A stretch of DNA of 64,000 bases from an uncultured Candidatus Melainabacteria bacterium (lineage in GTDB: Bacteria; Cyanobacteriota; Vampirovibrionia; Gastranaerophilales; Gastranaerophilaceae), in assembly GCA_934700335.1 (NCBI GenBank), contig CAKUXM010000004.1:79194-143193 (forward strand). The letters run 5' to 3'. Positions 15,623 through 23,905 of this stretch are shown one piece after another. A model generated the notes under the pieces. That model was not told where the DNA came from, did no database searches, and saw nothing but the letters and a program-made list of their open reading frames with translations. The stretch's first letter is position 1. Each line of letters begins with the position of its first letter. The translations under genes were made by a program, and so were the position numbers.

Positions 15623-17783
15623 TTTCCAAAGATTTTATTTTTTCTTCAAATTCTCTATCCATAACATCTGGAAGAATTTTTTTAGCTTTTTCAACTTCTT
15701 TATCTATATCGTTTTGATATTTAATTCTTTCGTGTTGCATACCACGAATAATTCTGCTAAAGGTAGAAGCGATTGTTTTCAAATCTTTAAGAGTTAGCGG
15801 AGAGTCAGACAATTGACCGTCATTGACTCTGTCTGCAATAATTTTATCAATAACAATATCAACTTCTTCAGGAGTTGGAGTCTTTAAAGAACGAACAGCA
15901 GATTCTGTCGCATCAGCAATCATAAGAATTGCAGCCTCTTTAGATTTAGGTTTTGGACCAGGATATCTAAATTGTTCTTCTTTAATATTTTCAGCACCTT
16001 CTTCTTGAACAGCTCTGTTGTAGAAATAACTAGCCAAACTGTCGCCGTGATGTTGTAGGATAAAATCTAAAATTATAGGCGGTAAATTATTTTCTTTTGC
16101 AATTTCAATACCGTCTTTTGCGTGAGAAATAATAACTGTTTTACTAATTTTTGGATTTAATTTAGTATGAGGGTTTTCGATACCAAAAGAAGATTGGTTT
16201 TCAACGAAGAATAATGGTCTTTTTAATTTACCAATATCATGATAAAGAGCACCAGCTCTAGCAACGATAGGGTCAGCACCAATAGCTTCTGCAGCAGCTT
16301 CACATAAATGAGAAACTAATAATGAGTGGTGATAAGTTCCAGGAGCTTCCATTTGCAAACGTTTCAATAGAGGTTGATTATGGTCAACAAGCTCTGCTAA
16401 ACCATAAGGTGTTGTAATTCTAAATGCGCTTTCAAGCATTGGCATAACACCAAGTGCGATAACCGCACTTATAATACCGTTTACGAAAGCCATTGAAGAA
16501 TCTCTTAAAATTAATACGTTGTCGATATCGATTAAGAATTTTTCTAATAAGTAAACACTCATTACAACTAAAACCCCTGTTAATGCAACATAAAAGCCAA
16601 CTTTAATAAGGTCAGAACGTCTTGAGAACTTAACTTTAGAAACCGTAATTTCTGCAACTAATAAAATCAGTATGAATGAGATTAAAAACTCGATATCAAA
16701 GTGCAGACCTAAAGTTAGGTTGCATAATAATAACAACGTTGCTAAGAATGCTAAACGAGAGTTGGCAAAAATTGATAAGATTATTATGTAAGCTGGGAAT
16801 GGTAAAATATATGGTGAAAAACCTGTTGGTAATAATACTGCAACCAATGCTGTTACTAATGATAAAACTGCAAAAATAGATAAGTTTGATTTTGCAGGGT
16901 GTCGTTTTTCGTAATCATCTTTAAACATAATAAAGATAAATGTCGAGAAGGCTACAAAGAAGTAAATGCCTAGTAAACCTAAGAAGTTAATATCTACTAA
17001 GTTGTAACCAGCCTGTCTTAAAGCATCACGTTTTAATTTTGTAACAGGTTCGCCTTCAAATAAGATTTTGTCGCCTTTTTCAAAAACAACTTCATAAGGT
17101 TTTACAGAATTACGTGCATTTTTTCTTGCAATGTCTGTTGCAATCTCGTCAACAACCATATTAGGAACAATTACTTGCTCTAAAAGGGCGTTGACAATTG
17201 TATTTTGGTGTTTTGTAAGATTTAAAGCATAATGTTTTTGGAAGATTTTGCGCAAATTATCTTTTTCAAAATCTTTTTCAGAAATACCTGTTGCAAGGAT
17301 ATTTGTAAGAGTTAATTTTGTTTGTTCAAATACTTTGTTTAATGCCGAATCATTAGCATTTAAAAGATATGACACGATGTAATTACGTTGATTATCATCT
17401 GGAATATCAAATAGAGCACCCAACTCATCTTTTTTAGTAAATCTTGTAGTATTTTTACTTCTGATTGCATGAATAGAATTTTCTAAAGATGTCAAATTTG
17501 TTTTAACAAAATCATCTTCAGCAGTTGTAAGAACAGGCTCAATCTTTGATTCAACCTCTTTACGTTGACGTTCTGTCTTTTTTGTATCAACAACAACAAT
17601 TGTTTTTTCTGCAATAACATCTTTTTTAGAGATACCGTTTTCAACTATCTTTTGGAAAAAGAAGTTTTGAGAGCTAACAATAAAAGTCATTGCAACAGTG
17701 AACATAATAAAAGACACTGCAAAGCGAAAAGTTGAAGATGCCAAGATTTCAGCAAATTTTTCTTTATAATTCAGTTTTATCAT
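15591..17783 (-). CDS. pgpH: 7TM-HD cyclic-di-AMP phosphodiesterase (PgpH-type)
   Basis: The 730-residue protein starts with a transmembrane helix (about residues 18-38), has an extracytoplasmic domain to about residue 265, a block of seven hydrophobic helices (about 270-450), and a cytoplasmic HD domain. The metal-site motifs include T-Y-H-H-S near residue 482, Y-H-D-I-G-K near 512 and Q-H-H-G near 577. This architecture is that of PgpH/YqfF, which hydrolyses c-di-AMP to pApA. AGGA precedes the ATG. The tail is Glu/Lys/Asn-rich and overlaps ybeY. No c-di-AMP cyclase lies in the window. Confidence 0.92.
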   Translation of the reverse strand: MIKLNYKEKFAEILASSTFRFAVSFIMFTVAMTFIVSSQNFFFQKIVENGISKKDVIAEKTIVVVDTKKTERQRKEVESKIEPVLTTAEDDFVKTNLTSLENSIHAIRSKNTTRFTKKDELGALFDIPDDNQRNYIVSYLLNANDSALNKVFEQTKLTLTNILATGISEKDFEKDNLRKIFQKHYALNLTKHQNTIVNALLEQVIVPNMVVDEIATDIARKNARNSVKPYEVVFEKGDKILFEGEPVTKLKRDALRQAGYNLVDINFLGLLGIYFFVAFSTFIFIMFKDDYEKRHPAKSNLSIFAVLSLVTALVAVLLPTGFSPYILPFPAYIIILSIFANSRLAFLATLLLLCNLTLGLHFDIEFLISFILILLVAEITVSKVKFSRRSDLIKVGFYVALTGVLVVMSVYLLEKFLIDIDNVLILRDSSMAFVNGIISAVIALGVMPMLESAFRITTPYGLAELVDHNQPLLKRLQMEAPGTYHHSLLVSHLCEAAAEAIGADPIVARAGALYHDIGKLKRPLFFVENQSSFGIENPHTKLNPKISKTVIISHAKDGIEIAKENNLPPIILDFILQHHGDSLASYFYNRAVQEEGAENIKEEQFRYPGPKPKSKEAAILMIADATESAVRSLKTPTPEEVDIVIDKIIADRVNDGQLSDSPLTLKDLKTIASTFSRIIRGMQHERIKYQNDIDKEVEKAKKILPDVMDREFEEKIKSLENEKNEKNSNN

Positions 17784-17867
17784 ATATAAAAATCCTATTT
17801 AAATTCGGTTTATTACATATATTTTAATACATACTTAAAATTTTGCAAGAATCAAACAAATTTGACT

Positions 17868-19289
17868 TTAGTTCTCAATCTTTGAAACTTTAAATACGCC
17901 ACCGTTTTTTGTTATCATTTTATTTTCGATATTATAGTCATTTATAAGTTCTAAATTTCCGTCTTTTTCTATAACTTTATCAAAATCTTTTGTACGTGTT
18001 GCATAATACCAAAAAGATTTATACTCAGTTGGAAAATTGTTTTCTGATTTCAATTTATACAAAATCTTGCCGTGTTTACGTTCAAATGGAACAATAATTT
18101 TGTTTTTCATCTCTGTATCTCTCGTATAATAAAGAAAATCAGGCAAAGCAATATTGTCAACAATAACCAAATCATTTGCATTGACATTTTCTAAAAAATA
18201 TTCCGTTAATTCTCTAGACTCAGAGTTTTTGTAATTTACAGAAATTGGAATAAGAGAAAGCAAGACAAAAATCAAAACCAATCTTGACTGAAAATTTTTC
18301 TTTCTAATCAAAGAGGCAAAGACCATTGCTAAAATTATTATTGTATATGGCAACAAAAATAGCATAAAATGTTGATATGCCGGATATAAATGTACTTGAC
18401 TCAACATAATTGTGCAAATAAATGTCCACATTACGAAAGAGATTTCAAACTGTTTTTTTTCTGCCATAAAATAAATTATCCCAACTGGTAAAATAATTGA
18501 AATAATTAATATTGCAAATGGTATTTCATTATTAAAAAAGTAAGCCACAGGTAACGTAAAATGATTAAAATCACCTGCAAAAAGACTTGTCATAAAATTA
18601 TTATAAAAGCTATAAATATTTGCAAAATATAAACCGAATAAACCAAAGCCTACCAATATTGGTGCAAATAAAATTAGCCATTTTTTGTACTCTTTTTGAG
18701 AAATCAATAAAGTTAACATTCCCACAAAAACTAAAATTGCAGAAGGGAAAGAAAACCAAAGAGTCAAAGCTAGACCTGTTCCAAAGATTAAAAGTTTTTT
18801 CCAGTCATACGATTTTAAATCAAGTTTCAAGAATAGATAAAAAATCAAAATTGCAAAGAACACATCGAGCGTATATGGTTTAAATTCAGCACCAAAATAA
18901 ATCATCTTAGGGTTTATTGCAAACAATAACATACTAAAATTGATGGGCGAAGAATTATCACCAAAGATTTCTTTTAATAAGTAATAAAAAGCAATTAAAC
19001 TTCCGCAACTAAAAAAGAAAGGCATACTTCTAAAAAATATTTCAGAAGTCGAAAATAGAGACACAATCCACTTTGTACCTACCAAAAACAAAGGCGGTGA
19101 AACTTGCTGTAAATGTAAAATATCAAACAAATTAACATATTTTAGAGAAAGAATGTTGTATGCTAAAGCTGATTCATCAAACGAGAACGAAACGTTTTTA
19201 ACAAGCGTTCCTAGTCGCAAAAAGATACCAAGAATTATGACAATTCCAACAAACAAAAAGCTTGAATTTTTTCTCACATTTTCTTCCAT
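17868..19289 (-). CDS. GT-C family glycosyltransferase, multi-pass membrane protein
   Basis: The frame is open further upstream, but the ATG at 19289 fits best. It begins a membrane protein directly, and TGGACA-18-TATATT lies six bases before it; upstream codons would read through that promoter and crcB's. The 473-residue product has about ten hydrophobic helices, an early F-S-F-D-E-S-A-L-A-Y motif whose acidic pair resembles the catalytic D-E of PMT/ArnT-type enzymes, and a C-terminal soluble part. Such enzymes transfer sugars from polyprenyl-phosphate donors to lipid or protein acceptors outside the cytoplasm. The acceptor cannot be predicted. Confidence 0.75.
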   Translation of the reverse strand: MEENVRKNSSFLFVGIVIILGIFLRLGTLVKNVSFSFDESALAYNILSLKYVNLFDILHLQQVSPPLFLVGTKWIVSLFSTSEIFFRSMPFFFSCGSLIAFYYLLKEIFGDNSSPINFSMLLFAINPKMIYFGAEFKPYTLDVFFAILIFYLFLKLDLKSYDWKKLLIFGTGLALTLWFSFPSAILVFVGMLTLLISQKEYKKWLILFAPILVGFGLFGLYFANIYSFYNNFMTSLFAGDFNHFTLPVAYFFNNEIPFAILIISIILPVGIIYFMAEKKQFEISFVMWTFICTIMLSQVHLYPAYQHFMLFLLPYTIIILAMVFASLIRKKNFQSRLVLIFVLLSLIPISVNYKNSESRELTEYFLENVNANDLVIVDNIALPDFLYYTRDTEMKNKIIVPFERKHGKILYKLKSENNFPTEYKSFWYYATRTKDFDKVIEKDGNLELINDYNIENKMITKNGGVFKVSKIEN

Positions 19290-19295
19290 AAAACA

Positions 19296-19325
19296 AATAT
19301 ACCATTTTAATCGCTCGTTTGTCCA
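19296..19325 (-). promoter_or_regulatory. Promoter of the glycosyltransferase gene, apparently leaderless
   Basis: TGGACA (19320-19325), an 18-bp spacer and TATATT (19296-19301), with six bases to the ATG at 19289. No ribosome site is visible. Confidence 0.55.
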
Positions 19326-19362
19326 TTTTATAATATAATTAAAGCAAAAAAGGATTGAATAA

Positions 19363-19752
19363 ATGTTAAATTTAATATCAGTTTTCATAGGTGGCGGAAT
19401 TGGCGCTATCGCAAGATATTTAGTAAGTTTAGGTATAGTTAAACAATTTGGAGAAATGGAACTTCCAATCGCAACATTTTCAATAAACATTCTTGGTTGT
19501 TTTCTACTAGGATTTCTTTACATTTTGTTTTTAGAAAAAACAAACATGAATAACAATCTAGGTTTAGCTCTAACCGTTGGTTTTTGCGGAGCTTTTACAA
19601 CCTTTAGCACCTTTTCGTTAGAAATTTTTAAACTTATTGAAAATCAACAAATAATCCAATCATTTTTATACATAATTCTTAGTGTAATAATCGGTTTATT
19701 GTCAGTAATAATCGGTATTCACTGCGCAAAATTTTTAATAGCAAATAGTTAA
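19363..19752 (+). CDS. crcB: Fluoride exporter CrcB/Fluc
   Basis: A 129-residue, four-helix membrane protein with the Fluc signatures G-G-G-I-G-A-I-A-R-Y near residue 10, the N-I-L-G-C-F-L-L-G-F segment near 42, and G-F-C-G-A-F-T-T-F-S-T-F-S near 72. The Phe/Thr/Ser residues line the fluoride pores of dimeric Fluc channels. AAAAGGATTG precedes the ATG. I looked for a fluoride riboswitch in the short leader and saw none. tcdA follows after 13 nt, so they are probably co-transcribed. Confidence 0.95.
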   Translation: MLNLISVFIGGGIGAIARYLVSLGIVKQFGEMELPIATFSINILGCFLLGFLYILFLEKTNMNNNLGLALTVGFCGAFTTFSTFSLEIFKLIENQQIIQSFLYIILSVIIGLLSVIIGIHCAKFLIANS

Positions 19753-19765
19753 TGGGAGAGAAAAA

Positions 19766-20524
19766 ATGCTAAATCAATTTTCTAGAACAGAATTATTATT
19801 GGGAAAAGAAGCACTTGAAAAGCTTAAAAATTCAAGAGTTGCAGTATTTGGTATTGGTGGAGTTGGAGCATACGCAGTAGAAGCACTAGTAAGAAGTGGT
19901 ATCGGTACAATTGACATTGTAGATGATGACAAAGTATGTATCACAAACTTAAATAGACAACTTTATGCTACGAGAAAAACAGTTGGCAAGTACAAAGTGG
20001 AAGTTGCGAAAGAAAGAATTTTAGACATAAACCCAGATTGTATCGTAAACACCCACCAAACATTTTACACTCCTAAAACAGAAAACCAATTTGATTTCTC
20101 TCAATACGATTACGTAATTGATGCGATTGATACAGTTGTTGGAAAATTATCATTAATTGAAAAATCAAAACAAGCAGGCGTACCTATAATTTGTGCTATG
20201 GGTGCAGGAAACAAGCTTGACCCAACAAAATTTGAAGTTGCAGATATTTCTAAAACATCTGTTTGTCCATTGGCAAAAGTTATTAGAACAGAATTAAAAA
20301 AACGCAGAATAAAAAAGGTTAAAGTCGTATATTCAAAAGAATTACCAATAAAACCAAAAGAAGATATGTCAATAAGCTGTAGAAACCACTGTGTTTGCCC
20401 TCCAGATACAAGAAAATGCACAGTAAAACACCAAATACCAGGAAGCACAGCATTCGTACCACCAGTCGTTGGTCTTATTATTGCAGGAGAAGTTATAAAA
20501 GATTTAACAGGCATAAATGGATAA
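19766..20524 (+). CDS. tcdA: tRNA threonylcarbamoyladenosine dehydratase
   Basis: TcdA (formerly CsdL/YgdL) uses ATP to convert t6A37 of tRNA to its cyclic form ct6A. The 252-residue protein has the E1/ThiF-type fold: G-I-G-G-V-G-A-Y-A-V-E-A-L near residue 29, acidic I-V-D-D-D near 52, and N-R-Q-L-Y-A-T near 64. A Cys-rich segment near residue 205 (S-C-R-N-H-C-V-C-P-P) is typical of the family. It follows crcB closely and overlaps ogt by 8 nt. Confidence 0.93.
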   Translation: MLNQFSRTELLLGKEALEKLKNSRVAVFGIGGVGAYAVEALVRSGIGTIDIVDDDKVCITNLNRQLYATRKTVGKYKVEVAKERILDINPDCIVNTHQTFYTPKTENQFDFSQYDYVIDAIDTVVGKLSLIEKSKQAGVPIICAMGAGNKLDPTKFEVADISKTSVCPLAKVIRTELKKRRIKKVKVVYSKELPIKPKEDMSISCRNHCVCPPDTRKCTVKHQIPGSTAFVPPVVGLIIAGEVIKDLTGING

Positions 20525-21038
20525 GACTTTATTTTATAAAACAGAATATTCTTCACCACTCGGTAAATTAACTATCTGCGCAAAGAATAACCACCTTGTT
20601 GGACTTTGGATAGAAGGTCAAAAATATTTTGCTAATACTGTTAATGTAGAAATGATTTCTGAAGATAGTCTTGAAATTTTTAAAAAGACTAAAAAATGGT
20701 TAAACGAATATTTTAAAGGCAATCGTCCAAATATTAAGTACTTAAACCTTTCACCAATTGGAAACGAATTTAGACAATCAGTATGGAAAATTCTATGTAA
20801 AATTCCTTATGGCGAAGTTACAACCTACGGAGACATAGCAAAAGAGCTTGCAAAACAAAAAAGTATTGAAAGAATGTCAGCACAAGCCGTTGGAGGGGCA
20901 GTTGGACACAATCCTATATCAATAATTATCCCTTGTCATCGAGTTATTGGCAAAAACGGCAAATTAACAGGTTACGCCGGAGGATTAAATGCAAAAAAAT
21001 ATCTTCTAAATTTAGAAAATGCAGATATTAAATACTAA
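20517..21038 (+). CDS. ogt: Methylated-DNA--protein-cysteine S-methyltransferase
   Basis: Ogt repairs O6-alkylguanine by suicide transfer of the alkyl group to an active-site Cys. The motif I-I-P-C-H-R-V places that Cys at residue 140. The preceding helix-turn-helix region (Y-G-E-V-T-T-Y-G-D-I-A) and the following G-Y-A-G-G-L-N motif complete the family pattern. The 173-residue length fits Ogt rather than the longer Ada. It starts inside tcdA by 8 nt, indicating translational coupling. Confidence 0.95.
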   Translation: MDKTLFYKTEYSSPLGKLTICAKNNHLVGLWIEGQKYFANTVNVEMISEDSLEIFKKTKKWLNEYFKGNRPNIKYLNLSPIGNEFRQSVWKILCKIPYGEVTTYGDIAKELAKQKSIERMSAQAVGGAVGHNPISIIIPCHRVIGKNGKLTGYAGGLNAKKYLLNLENADIKY

Positions 21039-21100
21039 TACTTAACGGTTATAATGTTTGTATATTATCGCAAATTGGTCTTATTTATAAAAAATACAAT

Positions 21101-21757
21101 TTAACAAATCTCAAAATAGTTTTTATTAGTTTTTATAAAACCCTCTTTTTGAAGTTTACCTATCTCGGCAGACATTGCAGATCTTTCTACACATAGATAA
21201 TCTGCCAACTCTTGTCTGTTATAAGGAATTTTAAAAGTTTTTGAATTATTCTGCATAGATACTATTGTAAGATAATTTAGAATTTTTTCTCTAGTTGTTC
21301 TTTTAGATAAACATTCTATTTTTTGATTTTGGCTTATATTTTTCATTGATAAAATACTTAAAAGATTACGTATTAAGACAAGATGATTTTGACATAATTT
21401 TTTACATGGAGTAATAATTTTATGTACATTTATAAATAAAATTAAACTGCCTTGTGAAGCTTCAATACATATAGGCAAAGTCAAATCACATAAAGAATAA
21501 GACACACCCAAAAGTTGATTTTCACCAATTTGTGATAAAATTGAACGATTACCAAAATAATCATATTGAACTATTTGTAATTCACCTTTTAATACAATTC
21601 CACTTTTGTCAATTTTGTCGCCATTTTTAAAAACTAATTGATTTTTCTTGTATTCTTTAATGTCAGCATTTAAACACTCTAACATAGGAAGAATTTGAAA
21701 GTTTTCTATTCCTTTAAACAAAATACATTTTTTTAAATTATTAATATACTCTTCCAT
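21101..21757 (-). CDS. Crp/Fnr-family transcriptional regulator, probable hcp regulator
   Basis: The 218-residue protein has an N-terminal cyclic-nucleotide-binding-like beta-roll (K-N-G-D-K-I-D-K-S-G-I-V-L-K-G) and a C-terminal winged helix whose recognition region reads R-Q-E-L-A-D-Y-L-C-V-E-R-S-A-M-S. I chose the ATG at 21757, preceded by AAGGG; starting at 21784 would put a 16-bp palindrome inside the coding region. It is divergent from hcp, the arrangement of HcpR/Fnr-like regulators of nitrosative stress. Few Cys are present and no clear Fnr-type N-terminal Fe-S cluster is seen, so the signal may be heme or NO (inference). Confidence 0.85.
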   Translation of the reverse strand: MEEYINNLKKCILFKGIENFQILPMLECLNADIKEYKKNQLVFKNGDKIDKSGIVLKGELQIVQYDYFGNRSILSQIGENQLLGVSYSLCDLTLPICIEASQGSLILFINVHKIITPCKKLCQNHLVLIRNLLSILSMKNISQNQKIECLSKRTTREKILNYLTIVSMQNNSKTFKIPYNRQELADYLCVERSAMSAEIGKLQKEGFIKTNKNYFEIC

Positions 21758-21767
21758 ATTACCCTTT

Positions 21768-21783
21768 TGTTGGATATCCAACA
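21768..21783. promoter_or_regulatory. 16-bp perfect palindrome, candidate operator of the hcp regulator
   Basis: TGTTGGATATCCAACA lies between the divergent regulator and hcp. A TATAAA box at 21803-21808 would put its centre about 40 bp upstream of the hcp start site, the class II activator position of Crp/Fnr proteins. It also lies directly upstream of the regulator's ATG, allowing autorepression. Confidence 0.6.
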
Positions 21784-21841
21784 TACTTATTTGTGTAATT
21801 AATATAAATTAAATATTGGTAAAAGTAAAGGAGACTCAATT

Positions 21842-23380
21842 ATGGATAAAATGTTTTGTTTTCAATGTGAACAAACAGCAAAAGGATTAGGTTGCACTAT
21901 TCAAGGAGTTTGTGGAAAACACTCTGACACAGCAAACCTTCAAGATATTTTGACAAGTTCTGCTATTAAATTTGCAAATTGCGTAACTTATAACAAAGAA
22001 AACGCAGATATTATCATTGAAGCATTATTTGCGACAATAACAAACGTTAACTTTGATAATGACTCAATCAAAGAATTAACTCAAAATATCACTGAAATCA
22101 CTCCTTGCAATAAAACTTTTGATATAAATTCTGTTTGGAATAGCGAAAACGAAGACAAAAGAAGTTTAAAATCTTTAATTTTGTTTGGCTTAAAAGGTAT
22201 GGCAGCGTACGCACACCATGCAAGAATTTTGAATTATATAGATGAAGAAGTAGATAAATTCTTCTTTGAAGCATTACAAGCTATTTCAAAAGATTTATCA
22301 ACAGATGAACTTTTACAACTTGTTTTAAAAACAGGTAAAATCAATCTAAAATGTATGGAGCTTTTAGACAAAGCAAATACTGAAACTTATGGAAATCCTG
22401 TACCGACAAAAGTTTCAACAGAAATTGAAGCTGGACCATTTATTGTTATAACAGGACACGACTTGCATGATTTAGCATTATTACTTGAACAAACAAAAGA
22501 TAAAGGCATAAACATTTATACGCATGGTGAAATGTTACCGTGTCATGCGTACCCTGAACTAAAAAAATACCCTAATTTGAAAGGTAATTTTGGTACTGCA
22601 TGGCAAAATCAACAAAAAGAATTTGAAAATATACCTGCGCCAATTCTATTTACAACAAATTGTATCATGCCTGTAAAAGACAGTTACAAAGATAGAGTTT
22701 TCACAACGTCAGTTGTAAGATATCCAGAAATCGAACATATCGGTAAAGACAAAGATTTTTCACCAGTTATAAAAAAAGCCTTAGAATTAGGTGGCTATAA
22801 AGAACCTCAAAAAATGACAGGTATAAACGGTGGAAACACATTAACAGTTGGTTTCGGACACAACACAGTTTTGTCTGTTGCAGATAAAGTTATTAACTCG
22901 GTGAAATCAGGTGATTTAAAACATATTTTCTTAGTTGGCGGTTGCGACGGGGCGAAAAGCGGTCGTAACTATTACACAGAATTTGTAAAAGAAACACCGA
23001 AAGACTCACTTGTTCTAACCTTAGCTTGCGGTAAATATAGATTTAATGATTTAGACTTAGGGGAAATAAATGGTATTCCACGTCTTTTAGATATGGGCCA
23101 ATGCAATGATGCTTATTCTGCAATAAAAGTTGCAGTCGAATTATCAAAAGCATTTAACTGTTCGGTTAATGAATTGCCATTATCGCTGGTATTATCTTGG
23201 TATGAGCAAAAAGCCGTTTGTATTCTATTAACCCTTTTATACTTAGGTATAGAAAACATAAGACTTGGTCCAACATTACCAGCATTTGTTTCACCTAACG
23301 TATTAAATATTCTTGTAGAAAAATTTAAGATTAAACCTATCACAACAGCAAAAGAGGATTTAGAAGAAATTCTTGGATAA
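21842..23380 (+). CDS. hcp: Hybrid cluster protein (hydroxylamine/NO reductase)
   Basis: Hcp protects anaerobes from nitrosative stress (hydroxylamine reductase or NO reductase activity). N-terminal Cys 6, 9, 18 and 24 give C-x2-C-x8-C-x5-C, the spacing of the strict-anaerobe [4Fe-4S] type. Candidate hybrid-cluster ligands are visible: G-H-D-L-H-D, G-E-M-L-P-C-H, T-T-N-C-I-M, G-G-C-D-G-A-K, A-C-G-K-Y-R-F, G-Q-C-N-D-A and E-Q-K-A-V. At 512 residues it is slightly shorter than well-studied enzymes. AAAGGAG precedes the ATG. It is divergent from a Crp/Fnr regulator and ends at a strong terminator. Confidence 0.96.
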   Translation: MDKMFCFQCEQTAKGLGCTIQGVCGKHSDTANLQDILTSSAIKFANCVTYNKENADIIIEALFATITNVNFDNDSIKELTQNITEITPCNKTFDINSVWNSENEDKRSLKSLILFGLKGMAAYAHHARILNYIDEEVDKFFFEALQAISKDLSTDELLQLVLKTGKINLKCMELLDKANTETYGNPVPTKVSTEIEAGPFIVITGHDLHDLALLLEQTKDKGINIYTHGEMLPCHAYPELKKYPNLKGNFGTAWQNQQKEFENIPAPILFTTNCIMPVKDSYKDRVFTTSVVRYPEIEHIGKDKDFSPVIKKALELGGYKEPQKMTGINGGNTLTVGFGHNTVLSVADKVINSVKSGDLKHIFLVGGCDGAKSGRNYYTEFVKETPKDSLVLTLACGKYRFNDLDLGEINGIPRLLDMGQCNDAYSAIKVAVELSKAFNCSVNELPLSLVLSWYEQKAVCILLTLLYLGIENIRLGPTLPAFVSPNVLNILVEKFKIKPITTAKEDLEEILG

Positions 23381-23384
23381 AAGT

Positions 23385-23421
23385 AGAAGGCGCAAAATCC
23401 GGTTCGGATTTTGCGCCTTCT
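23385..23421. terminator. Bidirectional terminator between hcp and ybaK
   Basis: A perfect 16-bp stem (23385-23400 with 23406-23421) with loop GGTTC; it serves the convergent hcp and ybaK genes. Confidence 0.9.
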
Positions 23422-23428
23422 TAAAAAC

Positions 23429-23902
23429 CTATGCTGTAATCTCTTCAAAATCTACACGAATAATCTTTTGTATATCGTTTGGTGAAACTTCTACCTGATA
23501 TCCTATCTTACCTGCGCTGAACATTATCGTATCAAAATTTAGTGCAGATTTGTCAATAACCGTCTTAAAAAACTTTTTCATACCAATCGGAGAACACCCC
23601 CCATGAATATATCCAGTCAAAGGTAAAAGGTCTTTACTCTTTAACATTTCAACTGATTTTTCGCCAACTGAATGCGCAGCCTTTTTAAGGTCTAATTCTT
23701 TTTCTACAGGTAACATGAATACATAATGATTGCCAGATTTTGCAACAGTTACAAGAGTTTTAAAAACTCTGTTTGGATTTTGGTTTAAAGCATGTGCAAC
23801 TTCAGAACCACTAATTGCATCAGTATCTGCGTAAGAATAATGATTGTAAGTAATCTTTGCTTTATCAAGCATTCTCATTACATTTGTTTTAAAATCACTC
23901 AT
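23429..23902 (-). CDS. ybaK: Cys-tRNA(Pro)/Cys-tRNA(Cys) deacylase YbaK
   Basis: The 157-residue protein matches the YbaK/EbsC editing family, which clears mischarged Cys-tRNA(Pro). Visible family features are K-T-L-V near residue 48 with the catalytic-type Lys, and G-Y-I-H-G-G-C-S-P-I-G-M-K-K near 98-111, the conserved substrate loop. It is 3 nt downstream of the HELGH protein gene on the same strand and probably shares its message. Confidence 0.92.
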   Translation of the reverse strand: MSDFKTNVMRMLDKAKITYNHYSYADTDAISGSEVAHALNQNPNRVFKTLVTVAKSGNHYVFMLPVEKELDLKKAAHSVGEKSVEMLKSKDLLPLTGYIHGGCSPIGMKKFFKTVIDKSALNFDTIMFSAGKIGYQVEVSPNDIQKIIRVDFEEITA

Positions 23903-23905
23903 TAT

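Noticed and set aside
19290..19362. Fluoride riboswitch before crcB
   Set aside because: The leader is short and AT-rich, and lacks the conserved fluoride aptamer segments.
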